This document shows positions 48,053 through 55,118 of a stretch of 64,000 nt of DNA, in pieces. A program made the position numbers and the translations under genes. Under the pieces are notes generated by a model. It saw only the letters and a program-made list of their open reading frames with translations. It was not told the DNA's origin and searched no databases. Numbering within the stretch: the stretch's first letter is position 1; the number at the start of each line of letters is the position of its first letter. Location: contig NZ_JAFEVR010000004.1 in assembly GCF_017352375.1 (NCBI RefSeq), forward strand, positions 434,001 through 498,000. Reading direction: 5' to 3'. This DNA comes from Mycolicibacterium sp. S2-37. Its GTDB lineage: Bacteria; Actinomycetota; Actinomycetes; Mycobacteriales; Mycobacteriaceae.

Positions 48053-48828
48053 AGCTTCTCCAGATAATCAGCATTGGCGAGGTGGATCTTGACGTAGTCG
48101 GCTGTTGGCCTGGCGATCTCGTCGAAGTGGCTCACCAGGTAGCGGGCAGACTTGCCCTTAGTGAGGCTGGTGATGGTCCGTCGCAGCGCCCACTGGTACG
48201 CAGCGCCGGCAGAGGTCTGGTAGCCCTTCGGGATGACGATGCGCTCCAGGGCGGTCACGTAGATCTCCTCGCGGAACATCTGCATGATGCGCTCGTGGGG
48301 CATCGCCCAGACCTTGGCCATGTCGATCTGGACGCTCTTGCCATCCTTGAGGCACTCCTCGTAGATCGGCTTGCCGGCGAAGGCGACGGAGCGGTGGATC
48401 GAATCGTGGTCGTAGATCCGCTTCACCGCGTCGGTGAAGAACTCGTCCGACTCCTGGGTGAGGTCGACGACCTTCTTACCGTGCAGGTCTTCCCAGACCT
48501 TGTAGAGCACGTCGTGCCACTGCGGGATGAGCTGGGCGCCGCGGCGTTTCAGCTCCAGCAGGTCGGCCATGTGCTTGCCCCAAGTGCCGTTCTTCAGCTC
48601 CCAGTAGGCGTGGGAATGCTTGATCGTCAGGAGTTCATCAGGGGTTGCGTGGCGATACTCACCGCCAAACAACTCGTTGAAGCGGTCGTCCCAGAGAAGG
48701 TCGCCGCCGTCGACCATGGGCCGCGGAGAGGCCCACGGCGTGTCGCTGAATGCGTCGAAGTCTTTAGGTTGCCGCCAGTCTGGGAACCAGACTCTAGCGG
48801 CGGTAGAGCCAATCACTAGCGTTGTCAA
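48049..48828 (-). CDS. Nucleotidyltransferase-like protein
   Basis: 259 aa from ATG 48828. The N-terminus TLVIGSTAARVWFPDWRQPKDFDAFSD resembles a GS...DxD nucleotidyltransferase active site (as in AbiEii or MNT proteins). The rest is helical. Similar proteins occur in mycobacteriophages without assigned function. Catalytic assignment is an inference from the motif only. Confidence 0.6.
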   Translation of the reverse strand: MTTLVIGSTAARVWFPDWRQPKDFDAFSDTPWASPRPMVDGGDLLWDDRFNELFGGEYRHATPDELLTIKHSHAYWELKNGTWGKHMADLLELKRRGAQLIPQWHDVLYKVWEDLHGKKVVDLTQESDEFFTDAVKRIYDHDSIHRSVAFAGKPIYEECLKDGKSVQIDMAKVWAMPHERIMQMFREEIYVTALERIVIPKGYQTSAGAAYQWALRRTITSLTKGKSARYLVSHFDEIARPTADYVKIHLANADYLEKL

Positions 48829-49397
48829 GTCGGACTCCAGTCAGCGAGGGTTCGGCCGGTTGCGAACTTCCATTCGCGGTATTCGCGCAACTCCGCTGAA
48901 GCCGCGGCCTTGTCGCGGCGGTTATGGCAGGTGGCGCACATGGGCATATAGAACTCGGGCCATAGGGAGTACCAAACTAGACTGGCTCCCCCGGCCACCC
49001 ATCCCAAGCACTGCTCGGGATCTGTTCCGTCATAAGCCCATTGGGCAGCCGGCCGATCACACCCAGTGACACACCGGTAGAGACGCGCCGGCCCCCAGAG
49101 CGCTCGCACCTCGCGATGAACCGTCCAGTGGGAGCGCATACGGAAGGGGTCAAGGGTCCGCGCCTCCGTCGAGGAAGTGCGAAGCAGTCTTGAGTGATGC
49201 TTGGCGCAGTAGCTAAGCGCAAACTGAACACGGTCACACCCCTCATGGCGGCATGGCCTGGCCAGGTCGGCGAATTCGCCTAGGCGACGCCGCCCGGCGT
49301 AGTGGGTGCCGCAATAGCCTCGGGCACTATGTGGCTTATCGCAGCCATCCTCGGCGCACCCCCGATCAGGGGCGTATGAACGCTTCAAGAAGGTCAT
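48825..49397 (-). CDS. HNH-like endonuclease with repeated zinc motifs
   Basis: 190 aa from ATG 49397. Two N-terminal repeats C...C.K(P)..ARGYCGTHY and C...C.RVQFALSYCAKHH are zinc modules common in phage nucleases. The C-terminal half has EQCLGWVAGG and FYMPMCATCHNRRDKAA, a degenerate HNH core. Probably a homing-type nuclease; it sits at the end of the operon next to the tRNA-like cluster. Confidence 0.7.
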   Translation of the reverse strand: MTFLKRSYAPDRGCAEDGCDKPHSARGYCGTHYAGRRRLGEFADLARPCRHEGCDRVQFALSYCAKHHSRLLRTSSTEARTLDPFRMRSHWTVHREVRALWGPARLYRCVTGCDRPAAQWAYDGTDPEQCLGWVAGGASLVWYSLWPEFYMPMCATCHNRRDKAAASAELREYREWKFATGRTLADWSPT

Positions 49398-49411
49398 CCA
49401 AAGTCGACGAA

Positions 49412-49438
49412 GACCCCCGCCGTCCGCGAGCGGGGGTC
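49412..49438. terminator. Terminator-like hairpin
   Basis: GACCCCCGC (412-420) pairs with GCGGGGGTC (430-438), just upstream of the gene at 49397; probably ends the tRNA-like transcript. Confidence 0.6.
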
Positions 49439-49657
49439 CAGATCACAGGTTTCACCGGAGGAGGTAGTGCCCTCCACGGACGGCTTAGAGCGGGCTGGTA
49501 CGGGCTGTACCGCTCTGGCTATTCGCCCTCACTACTTGGGCGTCCCGCTCCCGAACCCCAGGCGTTCCTGACTAGCCCGCGAGCGGATTGCACACGCTGC
49601 CGGCAGGGCCGTCGTACTAAGCAAAGGGGAATCGGGTGAAAACTCAGAGAGACAGAA

Positions 49658-49688
49658 GAATCCCCCCGGCACGAGGCCGGGGGGATTC
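49658..49688. terminator. Perfect 13-bp hairpin
   Basis: GAATCCCCCCGGC (658-670) and GCCGGGGGGATTC (676-688) with loop ACGAG. Strong terminator between the tRNA-like cluster and downstream genes. The 220 bases between this and the hairpin at 49412 show no convincing gene. Confidence 0.7.
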
Positions 49689-49788
49689 GTCCGCGCAAGG
49701 GAGAGAAATCATGCACCACACAGGACACAGAGCAGCGGGGTAACGAGACGCACTCTTTATCAGCAAATTGATTGAGAGTTGTTGCAGT

Positions 49789-49851
49789 TTGCGTCTCACC
49801 GCAATTGCAAGGCTCCACATACGCGCTCTAACCAACTGAGCTACCGCGACC
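49789..49851 (-). ncRNA. tRNA 5'-half-like element (D)
   Basis: On minus, GGTCGCGGTAGCTCAGTTGG and the following GTTAGAGC are a textbook acceptor 5' strand plus D-arm. After that the cloverleaf fails: an ATGTGGA (His-anticodon-like) loop cannot be closed, and a TTGCG-GTGAGA-CGCAA hairpin replaces the T-arm. No matching acceptor 3' strand was found. Decayed tRNA or specialised tRNA-like RNA. Confidence 0.5.
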
Positions 49852-49857
49852 CTCCTA

Positions 49858-49929
49858 GGGAAGCGGGCAGGACTCGAACCTGCGACCTCGCCATTAGCAT
49901 TGGATGAAGAATTGCTGTTGGAGCCTTCG
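49858..49929 (-). ncRNA. tRNA 3'-half-like element (C)
   Basis: On minus, a perfect T-arm GCAGG-TTCGAGT-CCTGC followed by CCGCTTC, preceded by a TGCTAA (Ser GCT-like) loop. The 5' side begins GGCTCCAACAGCAATTC and does not pair properly with the acceptor 3' strand. Shares the AACAGCAA motif with elements A and B. Confidence 0.45.
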
Positions 49930-49944
49930 ATATTTACTTCTTGC

Positions 49945-50024
49945 TAGGCACGTCACATGCGGGGTTGAACCGCAACGCCCCGGAAGGCGTATTTCCAATG
50001 TTGTGAAATTGCTGTTTGTGCCTA
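49945..50024 (-). ncRNA. tRNA-like element (B)
   Basis: 80 bases. End stem TAGGCAC/GTGCCTA; then AAACAGCA; hairpin ATTTC/GAAAT; hairpin ACGCC-TTCCGG-GGCGT; T-arm TGCGG-TTCAACC-CCGCA. Looks like a cloverleaf, but the anticodon loop has 6 bases and extra bases separate the T-arm from the acceptor. Not a standard tRNA. Confidence 0.55.
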
Positions 50025-50029
50025 TGTTC

Positions 50030-50084
50030 TAGACGCCTACTGTTTGAACCCGAATCAAATGTTAGTGGTTGCTGTTGGCGTCTA
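50030..50084 (-). ncRNA. Minimal tRNA-like element (A)
   Basis: 55 bases. End stem TAGACGCC/GGCGTCTA (8 bp, perfect), AACAGCAA after the first strand, and one internal arm TTTGA-TTCGGGT-TCAAA. The first base coincides with the expected start point of the promoter at 50090-50118, so it is probably the 5' end of the transcript. Confidence 0.55.
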
Positions 50085-50089
50085 TAACT

Positions 50090-50118
50090 AAATTACCAAT
50101 TGACGATGTGCATGTCAA
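50090..50118 (-). promoter_or_regulatory. Near-consensus promoter of the tRNA-like cluster
   Basis: On minus, TTGACA (50118-50113), 17-base spacer, TAATTT (50095-50090). Directed into elements A to D. Confidence 0.7.
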
Positions 50119-50144
50119 TAGGTAAACGTTGTCATTTCTGACAA

Positions 50145-50363
50145 TTACTTCAAGATGACGGCCAGGATGCCGCCGACGATGAGTGCGGCCACGGCAATGG
50201 TCACTGCCAGAATGGTCGGGAAGAATAGACTCATCTCAGTGAGTGAGAACGCCGGCCAGAGCGGGGTCTTGTTCCAGTCGGCGTCCACACCGGTGGCGAG
50301 GATGAGATACCCCACCTGCCAAGCGCCGAAGAATCCGAGCCCGCTGCTCGTTGCGTCAGCCAT
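50145..50363 (-). CDS. Small membrane protein
   Basis: 72 aa from GTG/ATG 50363. One or two hydrophobic segments, the C-terminal one long (TILAVTIAVAALIVGGILAVIL). Unknown. Confidence 0.6.
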   Translation of the reverse strand: MADATSSGLGFFGAWQVGYLILATGVDADWNKTPLWPAFSLTEMSLFFPTILAVTIAVAALIVGGILAVILK

Positions 50364-50538
50364 TGATCTGTCCGTTCAGTCGGGCGCGTTCCTTGACGGC
50401 ATCGCCGGGACGCGAATCCAGAAGTGCGAGCTGCTGCTCGGGTGTGCGCTCGTCGCGTTTGGCTTGGCGGGTGGCCGCCCCCTCTGCACGACGGACCTGC
50501 TCCGGGGTCTTCCCCGGGATCAGAGAGTTCTTGCTCAC
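50356..50538 (-). CDS. 60-aa basic protein
   Basis: GTG 50538 (GTGA overlap). Hydrophilic, helical, Arg/Gln-rich. Unknown. Confidence 0.55.
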   Translation of the reverse strand: MSKNSLIPGKTPEQVRRAEGAATRQAKRDERTPEQQLALLDSRPGDAVKERARLNGQING

Positions 50539-50708
50539 GACAGTGTCGCTTCCTCGGAGCCGCGCCACGGGACGACGGCTTCGCATTCGGGGTTAACGAT
50601 CTGCGCCTGGGCTAGTGCAGGGGTGGCGTACACCGTTCCCGTGCGAACGTAGGCGCCCGTAAGGCCGTTGCGGACAACGACATAGCCCTCGTGGTCAGAC
50701 ATCGGCAT
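50535..50708 (-). CDS. 57-aa hypothetical protein
   Basis: ATG 50708, 9 bases after GGAGG. Beta-rich (EGYVVVRNGLTGAYVRTGTVY). Unknown. Confidence 0.55.
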   Translation of the reverse strand: MPMSDHEGYVVVRNGLTGAYVRTGTVYATPALAQAQIVNPECEAVVPWRGSEEATLS

Positions 50709-51174
50709 GGAGAATCGCCTCCTGCCATGTATCGCTCGCGCGTCCCTCGTCGGCGCGACGGACAGCCTCGCCCCAAGCGATTTCGTCGTCCTGATGACCT
50801 TGCACATTGCCCAGCCACCTGATTTCGGCTTCGTCCAGGCCCTCTAATCCGGGCAGCTTGACCACCTTGTTCGCTGCGTAGGTCTTGTTGTGGTAGTTGT
50901 AGAAAAACCCCGCGAGCGCAGCGATTGAGTCGTTGTTGAGCCGATCAAACGCGGCGTCGATCAGCCCCTCGCTCCAGAGAGCGTGCCCGACGATGCAACT
51001 CGGCGCTCCGTTGGCGACGTAGACGCAGCCGTCGACGGTTGCGACATCGCCATACTCATCGAGGTACGTATTCCCGTCCTCGTCCAGGAGTTCGGGGACC
51101 TTGTAGACGAAGTCCGGGTTCTCGGCTGCGGCCTGACGAACGGCAGCAATCAGCTTCTCGCCGATCTCGCTCAC
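50695..51174 (-). CDS. Hypothetical protein, MSEFGQKLI family
   Basis: 159 aa from GTG/ATG 51174 (overlaps the Ro-like stop). Paralogue of the gene at 45144's neighbour (44793): MSEIGEKLIAAVRQAAAENPDFVY and GAPSCIVGHALW. Contains an insert absent from the shorter copy. Confidence 0.62.
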   Translation of the reverse strand: MSEIGEKLIAAVRQAAAENPDFVYKVPELLDEDGNTYLDEYGDVATVDGCVYVANGAPSCIVGHALWSEGLIDAAFDRLNNDSIAALAGFFYNYHNKTYAANKVVKLPGLEGLDEAEIRWLGNVQGHQDDEIAWGEAVRRADEGRASDTWQEAILHADV

Positions 51175-52649
51175 GCGGTGATCCTTTCGTACCGTTCGGA
51201 GTTGACGACCTGGTCGACCAACTCGCGGGGGGTCTTGCCTTCCACCGCTTGGGCAAAGATGGTCGGGGAGCAGCCCGATACCAGGCTCACGGCGCCGTCG
51301 AGGACGGTGGCCGGCGCCTGCATGTTGCGGGCGGCGACATTCCAGAACACGACGTGAGGCATCGGAACTCCGGCCTCGGCGAACTCGCGACGAGCCGTCT
51401 CGAAGACGGTGTCGTGGTGGCCGATACCGGAGTGGTCGAACTCCATGTCGGAGACGACGTAGAGCACCTTGGGTGGTAGTTCACCGGCCCGCATGGCAGC
51501 CGCGAGGATGGCGCGGAACGCGGCGAGCATGTTGGTGTTCATGCCCCACGGGGCCTGCTGGATGTTGCGCAGTCGGGCGGCCAGCGTGGTGCCAGCGACC
51601 TTGATCAGACTCGGGCTCTGCGAGAACGTCATGAAATAGCCCTTGAGGTGACCCTTGTTGCGTTCAGCGAAGTACAGCGCCAGTGCGACCGACACCGCGA
51701 TCGGATTCGCCGACTCCCACGGACGGACCATGGAGCCCGACGTGTCGGCCATCACCAGGGCGTCCTGACCGTTGGTGAAGTCGGCCAGGTTCTCCCAGGC
51801 GGCGTTGGCGTAGGCGTTGTCGGTGATGCTGCCACTGCCGTTGTCGCACATCTGGTAGATCTCGTGCGGGAAGACCGTCGAGACGTTGATCTTCGCCTCG
51901 CCCTTCTCTACCGAGGCCAGGTAGGCGGCGTACTTGTCTGGGTTGTGCCGCTCGAAAGCCTTGACGTGCTTGCGATGCGCCTGCGACGGCAATTTGCCGT
52001 ACTCGATCTCGTCCCAGCGGTTAGCAGACATGTCCTGCTCCAAGAGGCGGATTCGCGCCCGCAGCTTAGACAGGGTCTTGCGGTACTGCCGATAGGTCAA
52101 CCCCAGGGCGTTGGCGAGTTCGCGAGCCCGCGCCTTGGTGACCTTGCTGGAGGCGTTCTCCGAGGGTAGCCACTTCGCCAGAAGGGACACCGGCTCCCCG
52201 GTGGAGTCGGCGAGGATGTCACGGTTGAGCTGGTCGCGAACGATCTCGACCACCGGATCGGTGACACCGTTGAAGAACAGGTCATCCCAGCGGCCATACT
52301 CGGGGATCAGTGCCAGATTTCGCTCAAACGAGGCGATCTGGTCGAGCAGGCTGGCCGACGATCCTGGGCGAGCGACGGCGTAGCGACGCATACCGGCGCG
52401 GAAGATCTCCCGCTCCCCCTGTCCCCCACGCACATCGCGCAGATAGAACAGCGTCCGTAGAGCGGTCTGGGGGTCGTGGTCGTAGGCCTTGTCGAACAGG
52501 TCGGCGGCACGCTCGGGGGTGCTGCGCATGGCGCCGGCCAGCGAGAAGAAGTCGACCACCGGATCGAGGGTGGACTTGTTGGTCACCGCGCCGTTCTCGG
52601 TGGTGGTGCGGTTGGTGGTGACGCGCAGGGCGTCCAGGAAGGTGGTCAA
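51171..52649 (-). CDS. Ro/TROVE-like RNA-binding protein (DUF2828)
   Basis: 492 aa from TTG 52649. Residues about 20-270 are HEAT-like helices (PERAADLFDKAYDHDPQTALRTLFYLRDVRGGQGERE, in parts) typical of the DUF2828/Ro60 ring. Residues 290-490 are a von Willebrand A domain with MIDAS motif DTSGSM and VVSDMEFD. Ro proteins bind Y RNAs and misfolded RNA ends and work with nucleases in RNA quality control. Similar genes occur in mycobacteriophages. Structured RNA candidates lie at 54944-55118, 49789-50084 and 23225-23448. Confidence 0.88.
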   Translation of the reverse strand: MTTFLDALRVTTNRTTTENGAVTNKSTLDPVVDFFSLAGAMRSTPERAADLFDKAYDHDPQTALRTLFYLRDVRGGQGEREIFRAGMRRYAVARPGSSASLLDQIASFERNLALIPEYGRWDDLFFNGVTDPVVEIVRDQLNRDILADSTGEPVSLLAKWLPSENASSKVTKARARELANALGLTYRQYRKTLSKLRARIRLLEQDMSANRWDEIEYGKLPSQAHRKHVKAFERHNPDKYAAYLASVEKGEAKINVSTVFPHEIYQMCDNGSGSITDNAYANAAWENLADFTNGQDALVMADTSGSMVRPWESANPIAVSVALALYFAERNKGHLKGYFMTFSQSPSLIKVAGTTLAARLRNIQQAPWGMNTNMLAAFRAILAAAMRAGELPPKVLYVVSDMEFDHSGIGHHDTVFETARREFAEAGVPMPHVVFWNVAARNMQAPATVLDGAVSLVSGCSPTIFAQAVEGKTPRELVDQVVNSERYERITA

Positions 52650-52816
52650 AATGCTCCAAACAACCAGAGGGGCAGGCCGATGACGACCAAGCCGAAAGCG
52701 AGTGGGCCGAGAGGGGGCAGGAGTGTGGCGCTCACAGCCCCGACGCCGATGCCGGCACCGATCCAGACGGCGCCGATCTCCTTGAGGTGGGCAGCCTCGT
52801 AGGCGAGGCCAGTCAC
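52646..52816 (-). CDS. 56-aa membrane protein
   Basis: GTG 52816. Amphipathic N-terminus and two hydrophobic segments (VWIGAGIGVGAVSATLL; LAFGLVVIGLPLWLFGAF). Stop overlaps the Ro-like start. Confidence 0.55.
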   Translation of the reverse strand: MTGLAYEAAHLKEIGAVWIGAGIGVGAVSATLLPPLGPLAFGLVVIGLPLWLFGAF

Positions 52817-53007
52817 CACAGCGCCTCGGTGAGGGCGACGTCGATGTTGTCGCGGAGCTGTTCCAGCAGCTCGCGGCTCAACGCTGTGCAGGCGAACAGT
52901 TCCTCATGGACCTGGACGCCGATCTCGAACTCCCCGTCGACGGCCTGCACCCAGACGGCCTCAGTTGGGCTGGGGCACACGTAGTGGGGGTCGAATACCG
53001 CGGTCAC
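52813..53007 (-). CDS. Hypothetical protein
   Basis: 64 aa from GTG 53007 (GTGA overlap). Alpha/beta, two Cys. Unknown. Confidence 0.55.
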   Translation of the reverse strand: MTAVFDPHYVCPSPTEAVWVQAVDGEFEIGVQVHEELFACTALSRELLEQLRDNIDVALTEALW

Positions 53008-53096
53008 AGGAAGTTCTCGAAGGCCGCGTAGGCGCCCCATGCAAGGAGTCCGATGAAGACGATGAGGGTGATGGCGTCGACCAGTTGTTCAGTCAT
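53004..53096 (-). CDS. 30-aa membrane microprotein
   Basis: ATG 53096. Single TM helix (AITLIVFIGLLAWGAYAAF). Lies between the lipoprotein and the Ro-like operon. Confidence 0.45.
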   Translation of the reverse strand: MTEQLVDAITLIVFIGLLAWGAYAAFENFL

Positions 53097-53391
53097 CGCA
53101 GTACTCGTAATCATCGTCCTCGAACAGGTCGTCGTCGACAACGACGACACCGCCGGAGCTGGCCTTGTGACCCTGCGTCGGCTTCGCCTTGCTGGTGCCG
53201 GCGACCGGGTTGGTGCGACCGCCGCCGCCCTTGTTCGGTGTCGGGGGCCGTACCGTGGTCGGCCCCAGGGCGATCTCGTCGCCGTGGAGTGCGACGTCCA
53301 TCGACTCACAGCGGTACTCCTCGGAGCCGCAGCCCACGAGCAGTGAGCCGGCAATCGCCGCGCTCGACAGGGTAATGAGGAGCTTCTTCAA
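53089..53391 (-). CDS. Lipoprotein
   Basis: 100 aa from TTG 53391 with GAGAGGG upstream. Signal LKKLLITLSSAAIAGSLLVGC: lipobox LVGC. Mature part: Gly/Pro/Lys-rich centre and a very acidic C-terminus (DDDLFEDDDYEYCDD). Overlaps the K+ channel stop by 4 bases, so the two are cotranslated. Confidence 0.68.
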   Translation of the reverse strand: MKKLLITLSSAAIAGSLLVGCGSEEYRCESMDVALHGDEIALGPTTVRPPTPNKGGGGRTNPVAGTSKAKPTQGHKASSGGVVVVDDDLFEDDDYEYCDD

Positions 53392-53780
53392 CGAAGTTCC
53401 CTCTCTTTCGATTCCAGTAACCGGAGGACCTTGGCCAGGTCCGCCTTGACCTCGGTGAGGTCGGCCTTGATTTGTTCCTGCTCGACGTCGGTGAAGGCGT
53501 CGTTGTGGACGATCATGTAGGTCGCCATACGGGCGGTGAGAAGCGAGACGAGGAAGACGCAGCACACGATGAGCGCGATGCCCACCGCCCTGCCGGCGAT
53601 CGTGTCGGGGAACTCGTCGCCGTAGCCGACAGTGGCGCCGGTGACGATCGCCCACCAGAACGAGTCCCAGAGAGACTCGTGCTCGAACACGGCGTAGCCA
53701 ACAGTGGCCGCGCCGAGAACCAGTGACAGCCAAAGAAGTAACTCCTTGAGAGTGTCAGTGGCACTGCGGAGTCTCGTCAT
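53388..53780 (-). CDS. Two-TM potassium channel subunit
   Basis: 130 aa from ATG 53780. TM1 ELLLWLSLVLGAATVGYAVF, pore helix LWDSFWWAIVTGA, selectivity filter TVGYGD, TM2 VGIALIVCCVFLVSLLTARM. A 45-residue cytoplasmic coiled coil follows (VEQEQIKADLTEVKADL...). This is the KcsA/Kcv architecture; four copies would form a K+ pore. The filter is fully canonical. Encoded in a block of membrane proteins and cotranslated with a lipoprotein. Confidence 0.92.
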   Translation of the reverse strand: MTRLRSATDTLKELLLWLSLVLGAATVGYAVFEHESLWDSFWWAIVTGATVGYGDEFPDTIAGRAVGIALIVCCVFLVSLLTARMATYMIVHNDAFTDVEQEQIKADLTEVKADLAKVLRLLESKERELR

Positions 53781-53783
53781 GGT

Positions 53784-53957
53784 CTACAGCCCGTCGAGAA
53801 ACATCGCGGTCATGCCGGACACCACGGCCGTGGCGAACGAGACCCCGAGTAGCCAGAAGAACCAGACCGGCGGCCAGGCGTAGGCCATGCCCACCGTGAC
53901 TGTCACCAGGAAGATGAAACTGGTAATGGCACAGAGAATTGCGAGGATCTTGGTCAT
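53784..53957 (-). CDS. 57-aa two-TM membrane protein
   Basis: ATG 53957 after AGGAGAAC. Two hydrophobic helices (ILAILCAITSFIFLVTVTVG; PVWFFWLLGVSFATAVVSG). Immediately upstream of the K+ channel; could be an accessory subunit or a holin-like protein. Confidence 0.6.
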   Translation of the reverse strand: MTKILAILCAITSFIFLVTVTVGMAYAWPPVWFFWLLGVSFATAVVSGMTAMFLDGL

Positions 53958-54187
53958 GAGTTCTCCTGATCGGGGATTCGCCACCCGTCCAGGTGGGGTT
54001 GGAGCGGGGTGGAGCCGGCGATGTGACAGATGCCGAGTTTGTTTCCGTCGCCGTCGAACGCAAGACAGAAGCTATACATGCCGTCGAGGTGGTCGAACTC
54101 GACCCAGCCGTCCTCGTGGCCGTCAGGGTTCAGGCCGTATATGCGGGGGCGGTTCTCCTGGCGCCGAGGGAGGTCGTAGAGCTTCAA
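53954..54187 (-). CDS. Hypothetical protein
   Basis: 77 aa from TTG 54187. Beta-rich (MYSFCLAFDGDGNKLGICHIAG). Unknown. Confidence 0.55.
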   Translation of the reverse strand: MKLYDLPRRQENRPRIYGLNPDGHEDGWVEFDHLDGMYSFCLAFDGDGNKLGICHIAGSTPLQPHLDGWRIPDQENS

Positions 54188-54408
54188 GACACTCTCGATT
54201 CGTCTTCGCTGTAGGGCCCTGGCCAGGGCTGGTATCCGACCGAGAGGAGCTTTTCCTCTGTCCGCGTGCGGATGTGGAGGATCTTGCGCGCCTCGTTGAT
54301 GACCTCGCGGGTCGCCGGCTTGGCAAGCACGTGGGTCATCTCGGTGTCGATGCGGTGAAGGAAGTTGACCAGCTCAATGCGCTTGGCCATCTTCTGGGAC
54401 GGCTTCAT
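54184..54408 (-). CDS. Hypothetical helical protein
   Basis: 74 aa from ATG 54408. Helical and basic (MAKRIELVNFLHRIDTEM). Unknown. Confidence 0.55.
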   Translation of the reverse strand: MKPSQKMAKRIELVNFLHRIDTEMTHVLAKPATREVINEARKILHIRTRTEEKLLSVGYQPWPGPYSEDESRVS

Positions 54409-54910
54409 AGGACTCCTTCGTCTACCGCCTTGAGCAGGGCTCGGGCTGCCGCCAGCCATCGAGCCTTGTTGGGAGCCGAAGACCACTGCGGCGCATAGGC
54501 GTTGCCGACGCGGTGCTGCGTCTCGTAAAGGAGGATGGCCGCGGTGGTGACTCGAACTAGCTCGCGAGTCGCGTCCGGGAGGGCCTCCGCACCCTCGCGT
54601 GACCGCTCGACGGGTCTGCGACAATCCTGCGTACGGGATTCTCGATGATGCCCGGGTTGTAATTCCGCATCTGGAAGCGACGCTTCGAGTGGTACTTGCC
54701 GGCCGCCGCTGTCAGGTCCGACAGTGGCGGATAGAACTCTGTCGGAAGGGTTTCCGCACGAGTGGGAGTTTCCGCGTCCCCCAGTATGTACCAGGAGGTC
54801 AGTAAAACTCGTTGCTCCGGCGTGAGGTCGTCCCATTGCACTGCTTCCTTTTCACGCTCCGCCCACCACAACAACGCTTGGGCATCCTGCTTGGATCTGG
54901 GCTTATACAA
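54405..54910 (-). pseudogene. Gene split by a one-base frameshift
   Basis: The 5' part starts at TTG 54910 with AAGGAAG upstream and reads well to NPGIIENPVRRIVADP, then degrades and stops at 54557. The 3' part, in another frame to 54405 (ERSREGAEALPDATRELVRVTT...), has no start codon of its own. Joining the frames near 54611 (GACCCG) gives one plausible protein of about 167 aa. Mutation, sequence error or a programmed -1 shift are all possible. Confidence 0.55.
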
Positions 54911-54943
54911 CGGAACTTCCTTTCCCTACGGGGGATAAGAAAA

Positions 54944-55029
54944 GTCGGTGGGGGGAACTGACATCCAGGGCTTAGCGTCCAACACCCTTGCCCCTGCTCA
55001 TCGGGGATGTCAGCTCAACCCCCACCGAC
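54944..55029 (-). ncRNA. Long stem RNA, Y-RNA-like candidate
   Basis: Stem I GTCGGTGGGGG/CCCCCACCGAC (11 bp), internal loop, stem II CTGACATCC/GGATGTCAG (9 bp), then an apical region with two further hairpins (CCCC/GGGG and AGGG/CCCT). On minus the stem is followed by TTTTCTTATC, so it can also terminate transcription. It begins 5 bases after the tRNA-like fold at 55035. Confidence 0.6.
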
Positions 55030-55034
55030 AATGC

Positions 55035-55118
55035 GCGCACCTCGGGAGTTGAACCCGAGCGAGGGAGCCACCGAATCACCAAGTCAGACTTAGGATTCGG
55101 CGCCATGGCTCCGTGCGC
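55035..55118 (-). ncRNA. tRNA-like fold with one long arm
   Basis: On minus: acceptor-like GCGCAC/GTGCGC; one long arm GGAGCCA...CCGAATC...AAGT-CTG-ACTT...GATTCGG...TGGCTCC; then T-arm CTCGGG-TTCAACT-CCCGAG directly before the closing strand. It has an exact T-loop but no D-arm or anticodon arm. Modules of this sort are known in bacterial YrlA-type Y RNAs. The Ro-like protein is encoded 2.3 kb away. Confidence 0.6.

Noticed and set aside
49822..49851. Functional tRNA-His gene
   Set aside because: The acceptor 5' strand and D-arm are perfect, but no T-arm or acceptor 3' strand completes it and the anticodon stem does not pair. Listed as a tRNA-like element instead.
26460..53780. Holin or lysis cassette among the small membrane proteins
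   Set aside because: No endolysin (LysA/LysB) gene is visible next to any of them, so a holin label would be guesswork.
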